Source: Bretschneidera sinensis (lineage: Eukaryota; Streptophyta; Magnoliopsida; Brassicales; Akaniaceae). From it: a stretch of 64,000 nt of DNA. The notes below the pieces were generated by a model. That model did not search any database. It worked only from the letters and a program-made list of their open reading frames with translations, and had not been told where the DNA came from. The stretch covers positions 45,828,001-45,892,000 of the forward strand of contig CM043697.1 in NCBI GenBank assembly GCA_023935145.1, read 5' to 3'. Both the position numbers and the translations under genes were made by a program. Every line of letters starts with the position of its first letter. The first letter of the stretch is position 1. Positions 45,614 to 55,600 of this stretch are shown here, piece by piece.

Positions 45614-46780
45614 AAACTCCCAATTTGGACCAACCATCCTCAAGTCAACAAGAGGAAAGTCTACCCAAAGATTGGAGGTATGTAAATTATCATCCAATTG
45701 ATCAAGTGATTAGTGATCATTCACAAGGAGTAAGAACTCGCTCTTCCATTAGAAATATTTGCAATTTTGTAGCTTATTTGTCTCAAGTAGAACCTAAGAC
45801 ATTTATAGAAGCTGAAAAAGATAATGATTAGATAATTGCAATACAGGAAGAGATAAATCAATTTGAGAGAAACAATGTTTGGAAACTAGTTCCAAGACCT
45901 AAAGATTATTCAATAATTGGAACTAAATGGTATAGTAACTAGAAATAAGGCTAGACTAGTTGCTAAGGGATATAATCAAGAAGAAAGAATAGACTTTGAT
46001 GAAACCTATGCTCCTGTAGCTAGATTAGAAGCTATTCGAATGTTATTAGCCTTTGCATGCTTTAATAAATTCAAGCTATTTCAAATGGATGTGAAAAGTG
46101 CCTTTTTAAATGGCTTTATAGAAGAAGAGGTTTATGTTGAACAAGCTCTTGGATTTAGAAATCCTAGTCTTCCAAATCAAGTCTACAAGCTTTCTAAAGC
46201 TCTATATAGGTTGAAGCAAGCTCCAAGAGCATGGTATGAAAGACTAAGTAAATTTTTAATTGACAATGATTTTGTAAGAGGTAGAATAGACACAACTCTC
46301 TTCACAATAACTCATAAAAATGACACTTTGATAGTTCAAATATATGTTGATGATATTATATTTGGTGCTACTAATGAGTCTATGTGTCAAGAGTTTGCAA
46401 AGTGCATGCAAGGTGAATTTGAAATGAGCATGATGGGAGAACTTACCTACTTCTTTGGACTTCAAATCAAGCAACTAAGAGAAGGCATCTTCATCAATCA
46501 ACAGAAGTACATTAAGGACCTACTAAAGAGGTTCGGGATGGAAAGCTCAAAGCCACTTGGAACGCCTATGAGCACAACTACTAAACTTGATCTTGATGAA
46601 AAAGGTAAAACTGTAGATTCTAAATATTATAGAAGCATGATAGGTGCTTTACTTTATTTGACTGCAAGTAGACCTGATATAATGTTCAGTGTATGCATGT
46701 GTGCTAGATTTCAGGCTAATCCTAAGGAATCACATGCAGTTGCAGTGAAAAGAATCCTTAGATATCTACAAGGAACCTAA
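45614..46780 (+). pseudogene. Sirevirus-like reverse transcriptase
   Basis: The linker has VRTRSSIRNICNFVAYLSQV and PKTFIEAEKDND, followed by TAG where a Trp codon is usual (45829), then QEEINQFERNNVWKLVPRPK. A small deletion near 45930 shifts the frame into the open stretch 45917-46780. This stretch has [69 protein letters not shown], the intact catalytic motif [24 protein letters not shown] and [20 protein letters not shown]. Confidence 0.92.
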
Positions 46781-47299
46781 ACCATAGGATTATGGTACTC
46801 TAGAGATTCATCTTTTGAGCTTGTAGGTTATTCAGATGCTGATTTTGCTAGATATAGGTTAGACAGGAAAAGCACAAGTGGTACATGCCAATTCTTAGGA
46901 GCTATGTTAACATCTTGGTTTTCCAAGAAACAAAATTTCGTTGCACTATCCACCGCCGATGCGGAATACGTTGCAGCCGGAAGTTATTGTGCCCAAGTTT
47001 TATGGATGAAACAACAACTAGAAGACTATGGCATGAACCTCAAAAACATTCAAATATTTTGTGATAATACTAGTGCTATCAACCTAACCAAGAACCCTAT
47101 TTAGCACTCTAGAACAAAGCACATAGAAATAAGACATCATTTCTTAAGGGACCATGCTAAAAAAGGTGACATAAGACTAGAATTCATACCTTCAGAAGAT
47201 AAAATAGCTGACATTCTTACAAAACCTTTAAGTGAAGCTAGTTTCTGTAAGATAAGAATGTTAATGGGATTGCTGGATTATGATAAACTGAATATCTGA
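46781..47299 (+). pseudogene. Sirevirus-like RNase H
   Basis: A TAA at 46778 splits RT from RNase H. The domain then reads LVGYSDADFARYRLDRKSTS (catalytic D), WFSKKQNFVALSTADAEYVA (catalytic E position as DAEY), QIFCDNTSAINLTKNPI (CDN), and a TAG at 47102. HSRTKHIEIRHHFLRDHAKK and IADILTKPLSEASFCKI follow, ending at the stop at 47297-47299. Full length for the family. Confidence 0.9.
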
Positions 47300-47434
47300 T
47301 TGCTTCATAATTCATCATTTGCATGTTTGACATCTAGTAAAAGACTATTAATTCTTGTTTAAATATTTCCCTCACTTAAGATGTCATAGATAAACAAATT
47401 TTGTGCTATGTTTTAAGACTGAAAATCTTTATAA

Positions 47435-47775
47435 GGGTCTAGTCGACTGGTGAATCTATACCAGACGACTGGTAAGTCACTGCCCTTTAATCCAGTCGAC
47501 TGGTAAGTTTGACCCAATCTACTGGTAAATCTCTGTCTCTTCTTCCAGACGACTGGTAAATCTTGTTCAGAAGTTTGGTATCTATAAACCCTGTTTGGAA
47601 TCAATTTTTTGAAAATCAGTTGTCATCCAGTCGACTGATAAATTCAATCCAGTCGACTGTAATCTTATTGTCAGTTCACCCAGTCGACTGGTTCATAAAC
47701 CCAGTCGACTGGTATGAAAACTGTTCATCTTTTCAAAAGGACCCAGTCGACTGGTAACTCGACCCAGTCGACTGG
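47435..47775 (+). repeat. Array of CCAGTCGACTGG palindromes downstream of pol
   Basis: Eleven copies or near copies of CCAGTCGACTGGT lie between 47438 and 47776. Several are exact (for example near 47491, 47700, 47743, 47763); others have GACG, TCTA or GAT variants. The same word recurs in both LTRs. Spacing is irregular, 20-80 bp. Each copy is a 12-bp palindrome around a SalI-type GTCGAC core. Confidence 0.9.
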
Positions 47776-48003
47776 TGTCGCGATTCTATAAAAGGGACTA
47801 TTCATTTTTCTGATTTTTTACGCCATTTTCGAGCACCCCTGTTTTCTCTCTCTAGAAAAATTCACCATTTTGATCCAAAAACCATCCAAACTTCATCTAA
47901 ACACACCGATCTATTCATCCACAAAGAGATTTTTGACTTTCTACGGTTAAAATCTCTTATTTTCACCAAAATTCTTTTACCCGAAAACTCTTTTTTCTTC
48001 AAA

Positions 48004-49262
48004 ATGAACGATAAGATCCGTATAAAACTCACAACAAGTGGACCTAATGCGCCTAAAAAGCCAAGGTCTTCAAAATCTACGGCATTAGAGTCATGAGGAA
48101 AGGGAACAACGGGCTCATCTAGCAGAACGCTCAGAACAGAGTTGGAGGAAACTCTGTTTTCCAGTTCGACTGCTCATATGAGGTATAACTCCGTAATCCG
48201 TAATAAAAAGATCATGACAGGTAGAGTTGTTGATTTTGACTCTATTTTTCATGGGAATTTTGATATTTTACCAGCATTTGAGGCAATAAATCTGACCCTA
48301 CTGGTCAGAATACATGAAAAATATTACCCGCGACAGATTCACCAGTTCTACGCGAACTTGGTGAAACCCAGTCCTTTGGCTCTAAGATTCAGAACCAGAG
48401 TCAGCGGTGTGGAGTTTGAGGTCACCACTGATCTCTTGATGAGCATACTAAGAATCTCATTAAGGGGGATTCAGTGGAGTCACTTGGGTGGCCAGACAGC
48501 TTTGACGACAAGACGGCCTGTCAGATAATCAGGGGAGACCCTAACTATGTGTACAGAGCCACTACATTTCACACGTGTAGTGACATGCCCCTCGACTCAA
48601 AAATGTTTCAGCTAATTGTCAGTTGGACCATCCACCCTAGACTCAAGAGTCGAGGGTATCTATCTAAGATAGATACGGTAATGATTTGGTGCCTTAAATC
48701 TGGGCACCACTTCAATATTTATCCTCTGCTGCTCTCCAACATGATAAATGGCGAAGCGAGCGACTATGGGTGTCTTCCTTACGGGATGCTTATTATGCTT
48801 ATGCTCCAGCACTTCCGAGTGCCTCTGCCAGCCTTCGAGGCACAGGATATTGGACCGACGGACAACATCAATGTCTCATCACTAAAGAAGATGGGATGTG
48901 CGGTTCGAGACGGCTTCCTCTATCCAAAAGTCAGGAAATGCTTACGGATACGAGGAGATGAGAGTGATGATGATGAGGAGGAGGCTGCTGCCTATGCTGA
49001 TATGGGCACTGACACCCAAGCACCTCCTATTTATGACTCGAGTACTGGCCCGACTGGATATGGAGACATATTTCAAGCTATCTCAAGACTTCAGATGACG
49101 ATGGAGTCCGGTTTCCAGTCCATGCAGTCGAAGTACCAGAGATTGAGCTCCTCCATCGACCACCTACGGGACGACTTCGAGTTACATCGAGAGCACACCA
49201 AGGGTTCTCTAGCTGAGATTAGGGAACTTCTTCGTGATGGCTCGGACTTTCCCAGTCCTTGA
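48004..49262 (+). pseudogene. Extra 3' ORF of the Sirevirus-like element
   Basis: A gene of about 419 codons lies between pol and the 3' LTR on the coding strand. I start it at ATG 48004 (MNDKIRIKLTTSGPNAPKKP), because the frame continues to the long open part after one TGA at 48094 that replaces an Arg-like codon. It reads IFHGNFDILPAFEAINL, then HQFYANLVKPSPLALRFRTR. After a one-base shift in a G run near 48467 come SLGWPDSFDDKTACQIIRGD, WTIHPRLKSRGYLSKIDTVM, YPLLLSNMINGEASD and YGMLIMLMLQHFRV. The body resembles the 'putative plant transposon protein' domain (Transposase_32 type). The C-terminus is acidic, then a predicted coiled coil (RLQMTMESGFQSMQSKYQRL). Sireviruses often carry env-like ORFs here, but I see no signal peptide or clear membrane anchor. 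Function unknown. Confidence 0.78.
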
Positions 49263-49936
49263 GTTTTTGATTTCCTTATTATGTACTTAGGGTTTTCCAG
49301 CTCTAATCACATAGCACGGATATATCTTATATTATTTTGTCTTAATTATGACTCTATGAAGCCCGTTTATGTATTAACTTTTTATATATGATGTTATGTT
49401 TCTATTAGTCATATTTCATATATCTATTTACATTATTTGTGATATGTTTGCATAGTTTCAAACTGTTTTTATTCATGAAAATACTATGAAATTGATAATG
49501 CTTGTATGAAAACTTCCGGTTCTTCTTGGGAAGGCTTTCGAGATCCAAATAAAGCCAAATTTTCGTATACAGGTTTGCTTAATCATTCTCTAGATGACTG
49601 TAGTGGATAAATAGCTTTTTTTTTTTTTTTTTATTTCTAGCCCATTTGGTTGCTGTTGTCAAAACGGGGGAGAAAAATGAGAAAAACCGAGAAAAACTAA
49701 ATAAAAGAAACCAATGAATAGATTTAGGGGGAGCACTGCTCCAAAACTTATTCTTTGATTGGTTGAGTTAATTGTGGTTGATTGAAATAAATATATGAAC
49801 TGCGTTTATTTGTTTACAGGGTGGTTTTATTCGAAAAACAGAGGAGACTCTGTCCGATTTTTCGTAAAATCCAAACATTTAGCTTTTTTATCTGTTTTCA
49901 CATCATTAGTTTTTTCATCATCAAAAAGGGGGAGAT
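49263..49936 (+). other. 3' untranslated region with repeated polypurine tracts
   Basis: Three purine tracts of polypurine type occur: ACGGGGGAGAAAAATGAG near 49665, TTAGGGGGAGCA near 49726 and AAAAAGGGGGAGAT at 49923-49936. The last touches the 3' LTR and is the functional one. Multiple copies are a described Sirevirus trait. A 19-T run near 49616-49632 is the only other notable feature. Confidence 0.8.
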
Positions 49937-51098
49937 TGTTGACCCTCACCCTTATTTTAATGATGAAAAAACACAACTATTATTATACTAACTAAGTGTA
50001 GTAAGCAACAAAAGCGTTCAACCAAGGATCAAAGTTCAAGAACTCAAACCGAACCAAAGTACCAAGTGAAGACTAAAGAACTTATATAGGTTTAAGGTTT
50101 TAGAACCAATGTAAGTCTCACTTATACACTGTAATAGCTTGTTCAATGGCTCGAACAAAAAAGGTTTTATAAACCGATCGTTTTGAAACAAACATTTTAA
50201 ATTAAAATAGAAAAACTGGGTTGGAAGACAACCCAGTCGACTGGGTACATATACCAGTCGACTGGTATATGAGACAGTATGTCTCCAGTCAACTGGGTCA
50301 TTCATACTAGTCGACTGGTAAAACGGACAGTAAGTCCCCAATCGACTGGATGAAAAATACCAGTCGACTGGATACCCAGAAGGTTTGAAAAATGTGATTT
50401 TTTCAAGTGAACCCAGTCGACTGGTATCACGACTCAGATGACTGGTAGTTCAAAAATATGACCGTTGGACTCCAAATCTAAACGTTTTAAAGCAAATCTT
50501 TTTCAAATTAAAGTCCTAACGGCCATATTAATTGATTGATATATAAACTCATTCATTTAAGCATTCAAAAATAAGCTGCATACATTCAAAAAGAGTTGAT
50601 CTCACACAATCAAGTGTTTATACTCTTGAAACACAAAAAAGCTTTGAAATATTCTTATTGAGCCTTTCTTCAAGCTTTACTTTGAAAGAGAGACATTATT
50701 CAGTTGTATAAGCTTCCATTAGCTGTTTCTCTACTATTTACTTTACATCATCTTTGTAAAGGGATTACTTCCGAAAGGAAGAGGATTACTTCCGAGAGGA
50801 AGGGGATAGCTTCCGAGAGGAAGGGATTGTAAGGTTTGTACAACACCGGGAAAGTTGTACGACTAAGTTACTTAGTGGATTACTTCAAGGAGTTCCTTGA
50901 AGAGAGTGGACGTAGGGTCGGAACGAATCCGATATTGTTGAACCACTATAATCTGAGTTTGCATCCTCTTCTCTCTAAACTCTTTATTTACAGCACATTA
51001 CTTGTTTTAATTGTTTGCTGCTTATTCGTTTTTATAAACTTGTATTAATTCCGTAAACCTAATTCACCACCCCTCTTGGGTTGAAACCTCGATCTACA
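49937..51098 (+). repeat. 3' LTR of the Sirevirus-like element
   Basis: It starts TGTTGACCCTC and ends GATCTACA. TATA box TATATAAA at 50540-50547, palindromes at about 50230-50450, and hairpin repeats TTCCGAGAGGAA at about 50765-50830, as in the 5' LTR. Followed by the duplication AATCA. Confidence 0.92.
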
Positions 51099-51103
51099 AA
51101 TCA

Positions 51104-51566
51104 TGTGGTGATTCTCCAAGAAATAATCCATTCTATATCTCTACCCAATTAGCATTGCAGGTCAATATGAGAAAAATGTATGGTCTGCCATACTTTTGCA
51201 CCAAACCCATTACGTCTTGATATCTTTGGTATATGTCACGTGGACTCCCAACAAATGACAATGTTAACACAATTCTTCAACCCACATTATCTATTTTAGA
51301 TTGACTTTAGTAAGTAATTGTATTTACAAATGATATTTAAAAGTAGAAAATATGTTAAGGATTATTATTTTTGTGAAATTATTCTTGCGTGCATCAACCA
51401 ACCCAGCATTTAATAAGTCTTGAAGTCCTTAATACATTTATGCTCTAATGACATCTTGATTATCATGTATCCACCTGAGCTTGTGAGACTCTATTTTTAC
51501 ATAGTTGTCTACGACATATTGTTGTAACAAATGCCCACCTCGAAGAAGAATTGATTGATTCAGTCG
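51104..51566 (-). pseudogene. Helitron replicase, middle fragment
   Basis: Minus-strand translation gives GGHLLQQYVVDNYVKIESHK, then LRWIHDNQDVI. Further down (towards 51104) comes a region matching the Helitron-like N domain (SPRDIYQRYQDVMGLVQKYG-type, then TCNANWVEI). It joins in order to the N-terminal piece at 54586 and to the C-terminal half below 40946 once the two insertions are removed. Stops and frameshifts are present. Confidence 0.8.
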
Positions 51567-52230
51567 AATCTTGATAGGAACACTTTGTGTGATGTTTTTA
51601 ATACATTTTCTACCCTATTTGGCTTTGTAATTCTCTTAATTTTGTTATTTTGAGCTTAGTTTCTATTCTTAGTGTTTAGAGAGCTTGTGAATGTGGGAAT
51701 GGCAAAAGAAGGTGCAAAAGATTAGTTTTCCTAGTTACTTTAGGAAATCTAAGTAGATCAAGAAAATAGTCTTATCATTCTAAGAAACTTTCCTAATTTG
51801 GAAAGTTTCCTTTTTGATATCTTTCATTTTCTAATTATGGAAACTTTCCTTATTTATTATTTTCCGATTTATTTGTAGGGAATTTCCACCTTGGAATTTC
51901 GGGAGAACCCAACAACCAGACTTAAAATTGTCATATCTTCTTGCACGCATCTCCAAATGGGTTGAAACTTATTGGGTTGGAAAGATGACGTCTTGAAATT
52001 CAATTTGGACCTAAGAAAGTCTCAAAATGGATATCATTTGAGTCTGTTATGATGGGCCGAAACCTAGTAGGCTGTTGCATCCAAATTTTCTTTCACTTTG
52101 GGCTTGGACCTTGTACCTTGCTTAGTTGACAAAGGTATTATATGATTTTTGTTGAGCAGGCCCATGTTAGGTTGGACATACCCATGTCAATAATTTACCT
52201 TCTAAATCAGCCCAATTGAAACCCTATTTT

Positions 52231-53315
52231 TTTATTTCCAATTGTGCACAGCCCAAAACCCTAATTTCTCTCCTAATTTTACACAAGCCAGCCACCTATT
52301 TTTATTTCTCATTGTGCACAGCCCAAAACCCTAATTTCTCTCCTAATTTTGCACAAGCCGGCCACCTATTATTTTCTTTCTAATTAAATCCCAGCTGGCC
52401 ACCCAAAATTCTCTCCAAATTAAGCCCAACCGCAACCCTAATTTACATTCTAAACAAGCCTAGTGGGCCACCTCAATTTTCCTCCCACATGTACACAGCC
52501 GCAACCCTAGTTTCTCTTCTATATATACAAAGCCGAAAACCCTTTTGAAGGGATCTTTTTCTCATCATCTTTTCGGAGAGCTCTCTATTCCAACTCAAGA
52601 AGCAAGAGGCTCAAACACTCCACCTTTCCATCTCCAATTGTGAGCACATAAGGACTTCTCCATATTGTGTTCTCCTTCATCGATCGTCATAGCCATGAGG
52701 ATCATCACCATTAACATCTCAAGCTTCCTTGAGTGTGTTAAAGAAGTGTAACCCTTATGACTATTCTTTTTAATTTTTTCAGACTTGGTTGTTATTGGAT
52801 TAAAGAATATTGAGTTTGATTATTATGTTAGAGTTTATTGTTAATTTAATGAGTTAGTTAATTTTCATATTTATTGTTTTATGATTTCAAATTGTTCATG
52901 ATATGTAGATATATGAATTCATGATCTCTATTACATATGTTGAATTTTCAGTTCTGTTATATTGAAAACTTTGATATTGCAAATCATTGAAGCCAATAAT
53001 CGCACTTTCGATCATCTAATTGATATGGAGTACGATTTAAAGTGGCAAAAGCTATGAACAATAGCCAATGTTCTGGAAATTGCATGTTCTTTATCCATGT
53101 TGAATTTTCAGTTCTTCATCAATAATCGCACTTTCGATCACCTAATTGATCTAGAGTACGATTTAAAGAGGAAAAAACTACAACTTTGATTTTGCAAATC
53201 ATTGAAGCCAGAATCGCACTTTCGATCACCTAATTGATCCGGAGTACGATTTAAAGTGGTAAAAGCTATGAATAATAGCCAATATTTTGGGAATTGCATG
53301 TTCTTTACCTATGAA
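52231..53315 (+). repeat. Direct duplications inside the left LTR of the palindromic element
   Basis: Two tandem copies of a block of about 75 bp with TTGTGCACAGCCCAAAACCC and CTAATTTCTCTCCTAATTTT lie at about 52231-52375. Further on, a block running ATTGCAAATCATTGAAGCCA, TCGCACTTTCGATCA and GAGTACGATTTAAAGTGG appears at about 52975-53100 and again at 53200-53315, with a partial copy between (53125-53180). Confidence 0.8.
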
Positions 53316-53895
53316 CTTTTTCATAGGAATAAGGAACAAGTTATTGAGTCATAATTCCTTTTGATCTTAATGATTTGTTTAAGTAATTGTAAGGATGCAC
53401 TGAGTATTAACTTGATTGTTTAAATAAAATAACTAGCTGATGGACTTTTCTTAAGCTTAGGAATTATCTAAGAAGGAATTTATAAAATGCATGATCTCTT
53501 TAGGCTTGCACTTTGATTCAATTCTGATATGTGATTGAGGTATGAATTCATTGTCTACATTGAACCAATTTGATTAGTCATTTAATAAATTTGATTTTTT
53601 AAATTGTGAGAGAAAATGATCAATTGTAAATAATTATTCTTAAAATTTCTTAGTATAATTCGAGAAAAAAAATATCAGATCATGAAACCCTCCTTTAATT
53701 TTGTACAATATGTTAATAGAAGAAGATTTATATTTGTTTATAAACTGCTAATTAAACCAACCAATCAAATTCATTTTTTATGACTCTTTAATATAGGAGT
53801 GCCCGCAATCCTCGGCCAATAACGATACCCTATTAATCACTTTACTACAATCTTCTGCAGGGTTTGTTGGTGACCAAACAAATGGTCTATCAAAT

Positions 53896-53943
53896 TGGTG
53901 ACATTTCCGGGGATCGAACCTGGGTCACCCATATGACAGGCGG
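53896..53943 (-). other. 48-nt tRNA-Asp-derived segment at the palindrome centre
   Basis: TGGTGACATTTCCGGGGATC followed by GAACCTGGGTCACCC and ATATGACAGGCGG aligns to the reverse complement of plant tRNA-Asp(GTC) from its CCA end through the T arm, variable loop and anticodon into the anticodon stem. I count 40 of 48 matches against the tRNA-Asp sequence I remember. Several mismatches are the C-to-T/G-to-A changes expected from decay. An ordinary primer binding site is about 12-18 nt. Confidence 0.75.
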
Positions 53944-54585
53944 ATCAATTAGGTGATTGAAAGTGCGATTATGGCTTCAATGATTTGCAAAATCAAAGTT
54001 GTAGATTTTTCCTCTTTAAATCGTACTATAGATCAATTGCAAGGTCTAAGCCCAAAGTGGAAGAAAATTCGGATGCAACAGCCTACTAGGTTTCGGCCCA
54101 TCATAACAGGCTCAAACGATATCCTTTTAGAAACTTTCTTAGGTCCAAATTGAAGTTCAAGACGTCATCTTTCCAACCCAACAAGTTTCAGCCTATTTGG
54201 AGATGCGTGCAAGAAGATATGACCATTTTAACTCTGGTTGTTGAGTCCTCTTGAAATTCCAAGGTGAAAATTCCCTACAAAGAAATCAAAAAAAATATAC
54301 AAAGAAAGTTTCCATAATTAGAAAAGGAAAGGTATCAAAAAGACAAGTTTCCAAATTAGGAAAGTTTCTTAGAATGATAAGACTATTTTCTTGATACACT
54401 TAGATTTCCTAAAGTAACAAGGAAAACTCATCTTTTGCACCTTCTTTTGCCATTCTCACATTCACAGGCTCTCTAAACACTAAGAATAGAAACTAAGCTC
54501 AAAATAACAAAATTAAGATAATTACAAAGCCAAATAAAGTAGGAAAAGTATTAAAAACATTACACAAAGTGTTCCTATCAAATCT

Positions 54586-55600
54586 AATAAACATTTAAAT
54601 TATTACAATGAAGTGACCGATAATCTAAGTGGGTGATTTAGTGAAAAAATATGAAAAGTTAATGAGTTTACATGTAACATGTAGGAGTAGAAATCACGTC
54701 ATGTCACCTTGCTCCTATTGTTAGTATTATGAGAATTTTTGTCCTATCCTTATGTTTCATATGGCAATAGGAAGGGAAATTGTAAGAGTTCATAAAAGCC
54801 AGCAACATCAAGTACATTCATGAGAGACCCACCTACATTTTGGATTGCTATTTCTCTATTATTAAGCTGACTCACTTCCTATCCCTCAACTATAATGGTT
54901 GTGACTTGTGAAGCTGTTGGAAGTGTATATTGAGGACCAATTGCTCTTTTAAAATGATTCGACAATTTTGGATGCCATCCTTTTGTTCCAATTGACAAAA
55001 TATATGTACAAAAGAGTAATATTGATCTAATATTCGCTTTAATTTTTCAATTGTGTTCCTATTAAGCGCTTTCAAACATTTGATGCTCATGAACATAGAT
55101 ACAAATTTGAAAAAACCTTGGTCTTTAATTAGTATTTGTTAAAAGACTTCCAATTTTGTGATAAATTGCACCTTGCGCACGAAATGTATATATACCATTT
55201 CTGCCAGTTGCCAAACTTTCTTCCATATATACTCCCATAGATGTTAACGCGAAACATGGTTATACGCTATGATATTTTGTCAAAATTGTCTTCCTTCAAT
55301 GGTTTGGTCAGAAAAATTAGCTAGCAATTCAGGTGGAATCGGTATTTGTAGAAGAACTACTTTTCTTGAGAGACAACAAATCTCAGTTGTTTCATGTTCA
55401 AATAGTCTTACTGCACAATTCGGACATGATCTTGGTTCTGCTAATTGTATCCTGGATCCACCAAAACTCTCATGAAAATTTCTAACACAATTTTAATTTT
55501 GCCTTCCACGAAGTGATCCATACTCTGAGTAACGAGATTATGTAATGGTGCCACATTTTTATGTGTTCTTCTCTTAGAGGCACCTTCATATTTTGTTAAA
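54586..55600 (-). pseudogene. Helitron replicase, N-terminal fragment
   Basis: On the minus strand from about 55575: KRRTHKNVAPLHNLVTQS. A zinc-finger-like block follows (CPNCAVRLFEHETTEICC near 55430-55385), then LSRKVVLLQIPIPPELLANF. These are the conserved CxxC and 'kV.LP..P.PP..L' signatures of the Helitron N-terminal region. From 55096: FMSIKCLKALNRNTIEKLKR and DQYYSFVHIFCQLEQKDGIQ. The frames are broken, and the fragment ends at the palindromic insertion. Confidence 0.84.

Larger units (their letters stand above)
40952..51098 (+). mobile_element. Sirevirus-like Ty1/copia retrotransposon with extra 3' ORF
   Basis: LTRs of 1173 and 1162 bp start TGTTGACC and end GATCTACA. A perfect 5-bp duplication AATCA flanks the element (40947-40951, 51099-51103). 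Internal order: primer binding site, gag with zinc knuckle, protease, integrase, RT, RNase H, an array of palindromes, an extra ORF, repeated polypurine tracts, 3' LTR. The WYFDSGCSKHMTGD protease context, long LTRs, extra ORF and multiple polypurine tracts fit the Sirevirus genus. This is the best preserved element here, with about one stop or frameshift per domain. It is inserted in the Helitron. Confidence 0.93.
51572..54580. mobile_element. Palindromic LTR-retrotransposon derivative with tRNA-Asp core
   Basis: The element starts TGATAGGAACACTTTGTG and ends with its reverse complement CACAAAGTGTTCCTATCA. Perfect 5-bp duplications AATCT flank it (51567-51571, 54581-54585). The left part, 51572-53892, is a complete LTR-like unit (TG...CTATCA) with TATA box TATATATA at 52520-52527. 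It is followed by AAATTGGTGACATTTCC, an Athila/Tat-type primer binding site that continues into 48 nt of antisense tRNA-Asp. The right part (53944-54580) is an inverted, internally deleted copy of the same LTR. No coding domain. The terminal inverted repeats are about 540 bp. Confidence 0.85.

Noticed and set aside
47435..47775. CRISPR array
   Set aside because: The repeats are 12-bp palindromes at irregular spacing in a plant retrotransposon, with no constant-length spacers or cas genes.
51572..54580. MULE or other TIR DNA transposon with 540-bp inverted repeats
   Set aside because: The target duplication is 5 bp, not 9. The ends are TG...CA, an Athila/Tat-type primer binding site with tRNA sequence sits inside, and there is no transposase. 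An LTR-derived palindrome explains more.
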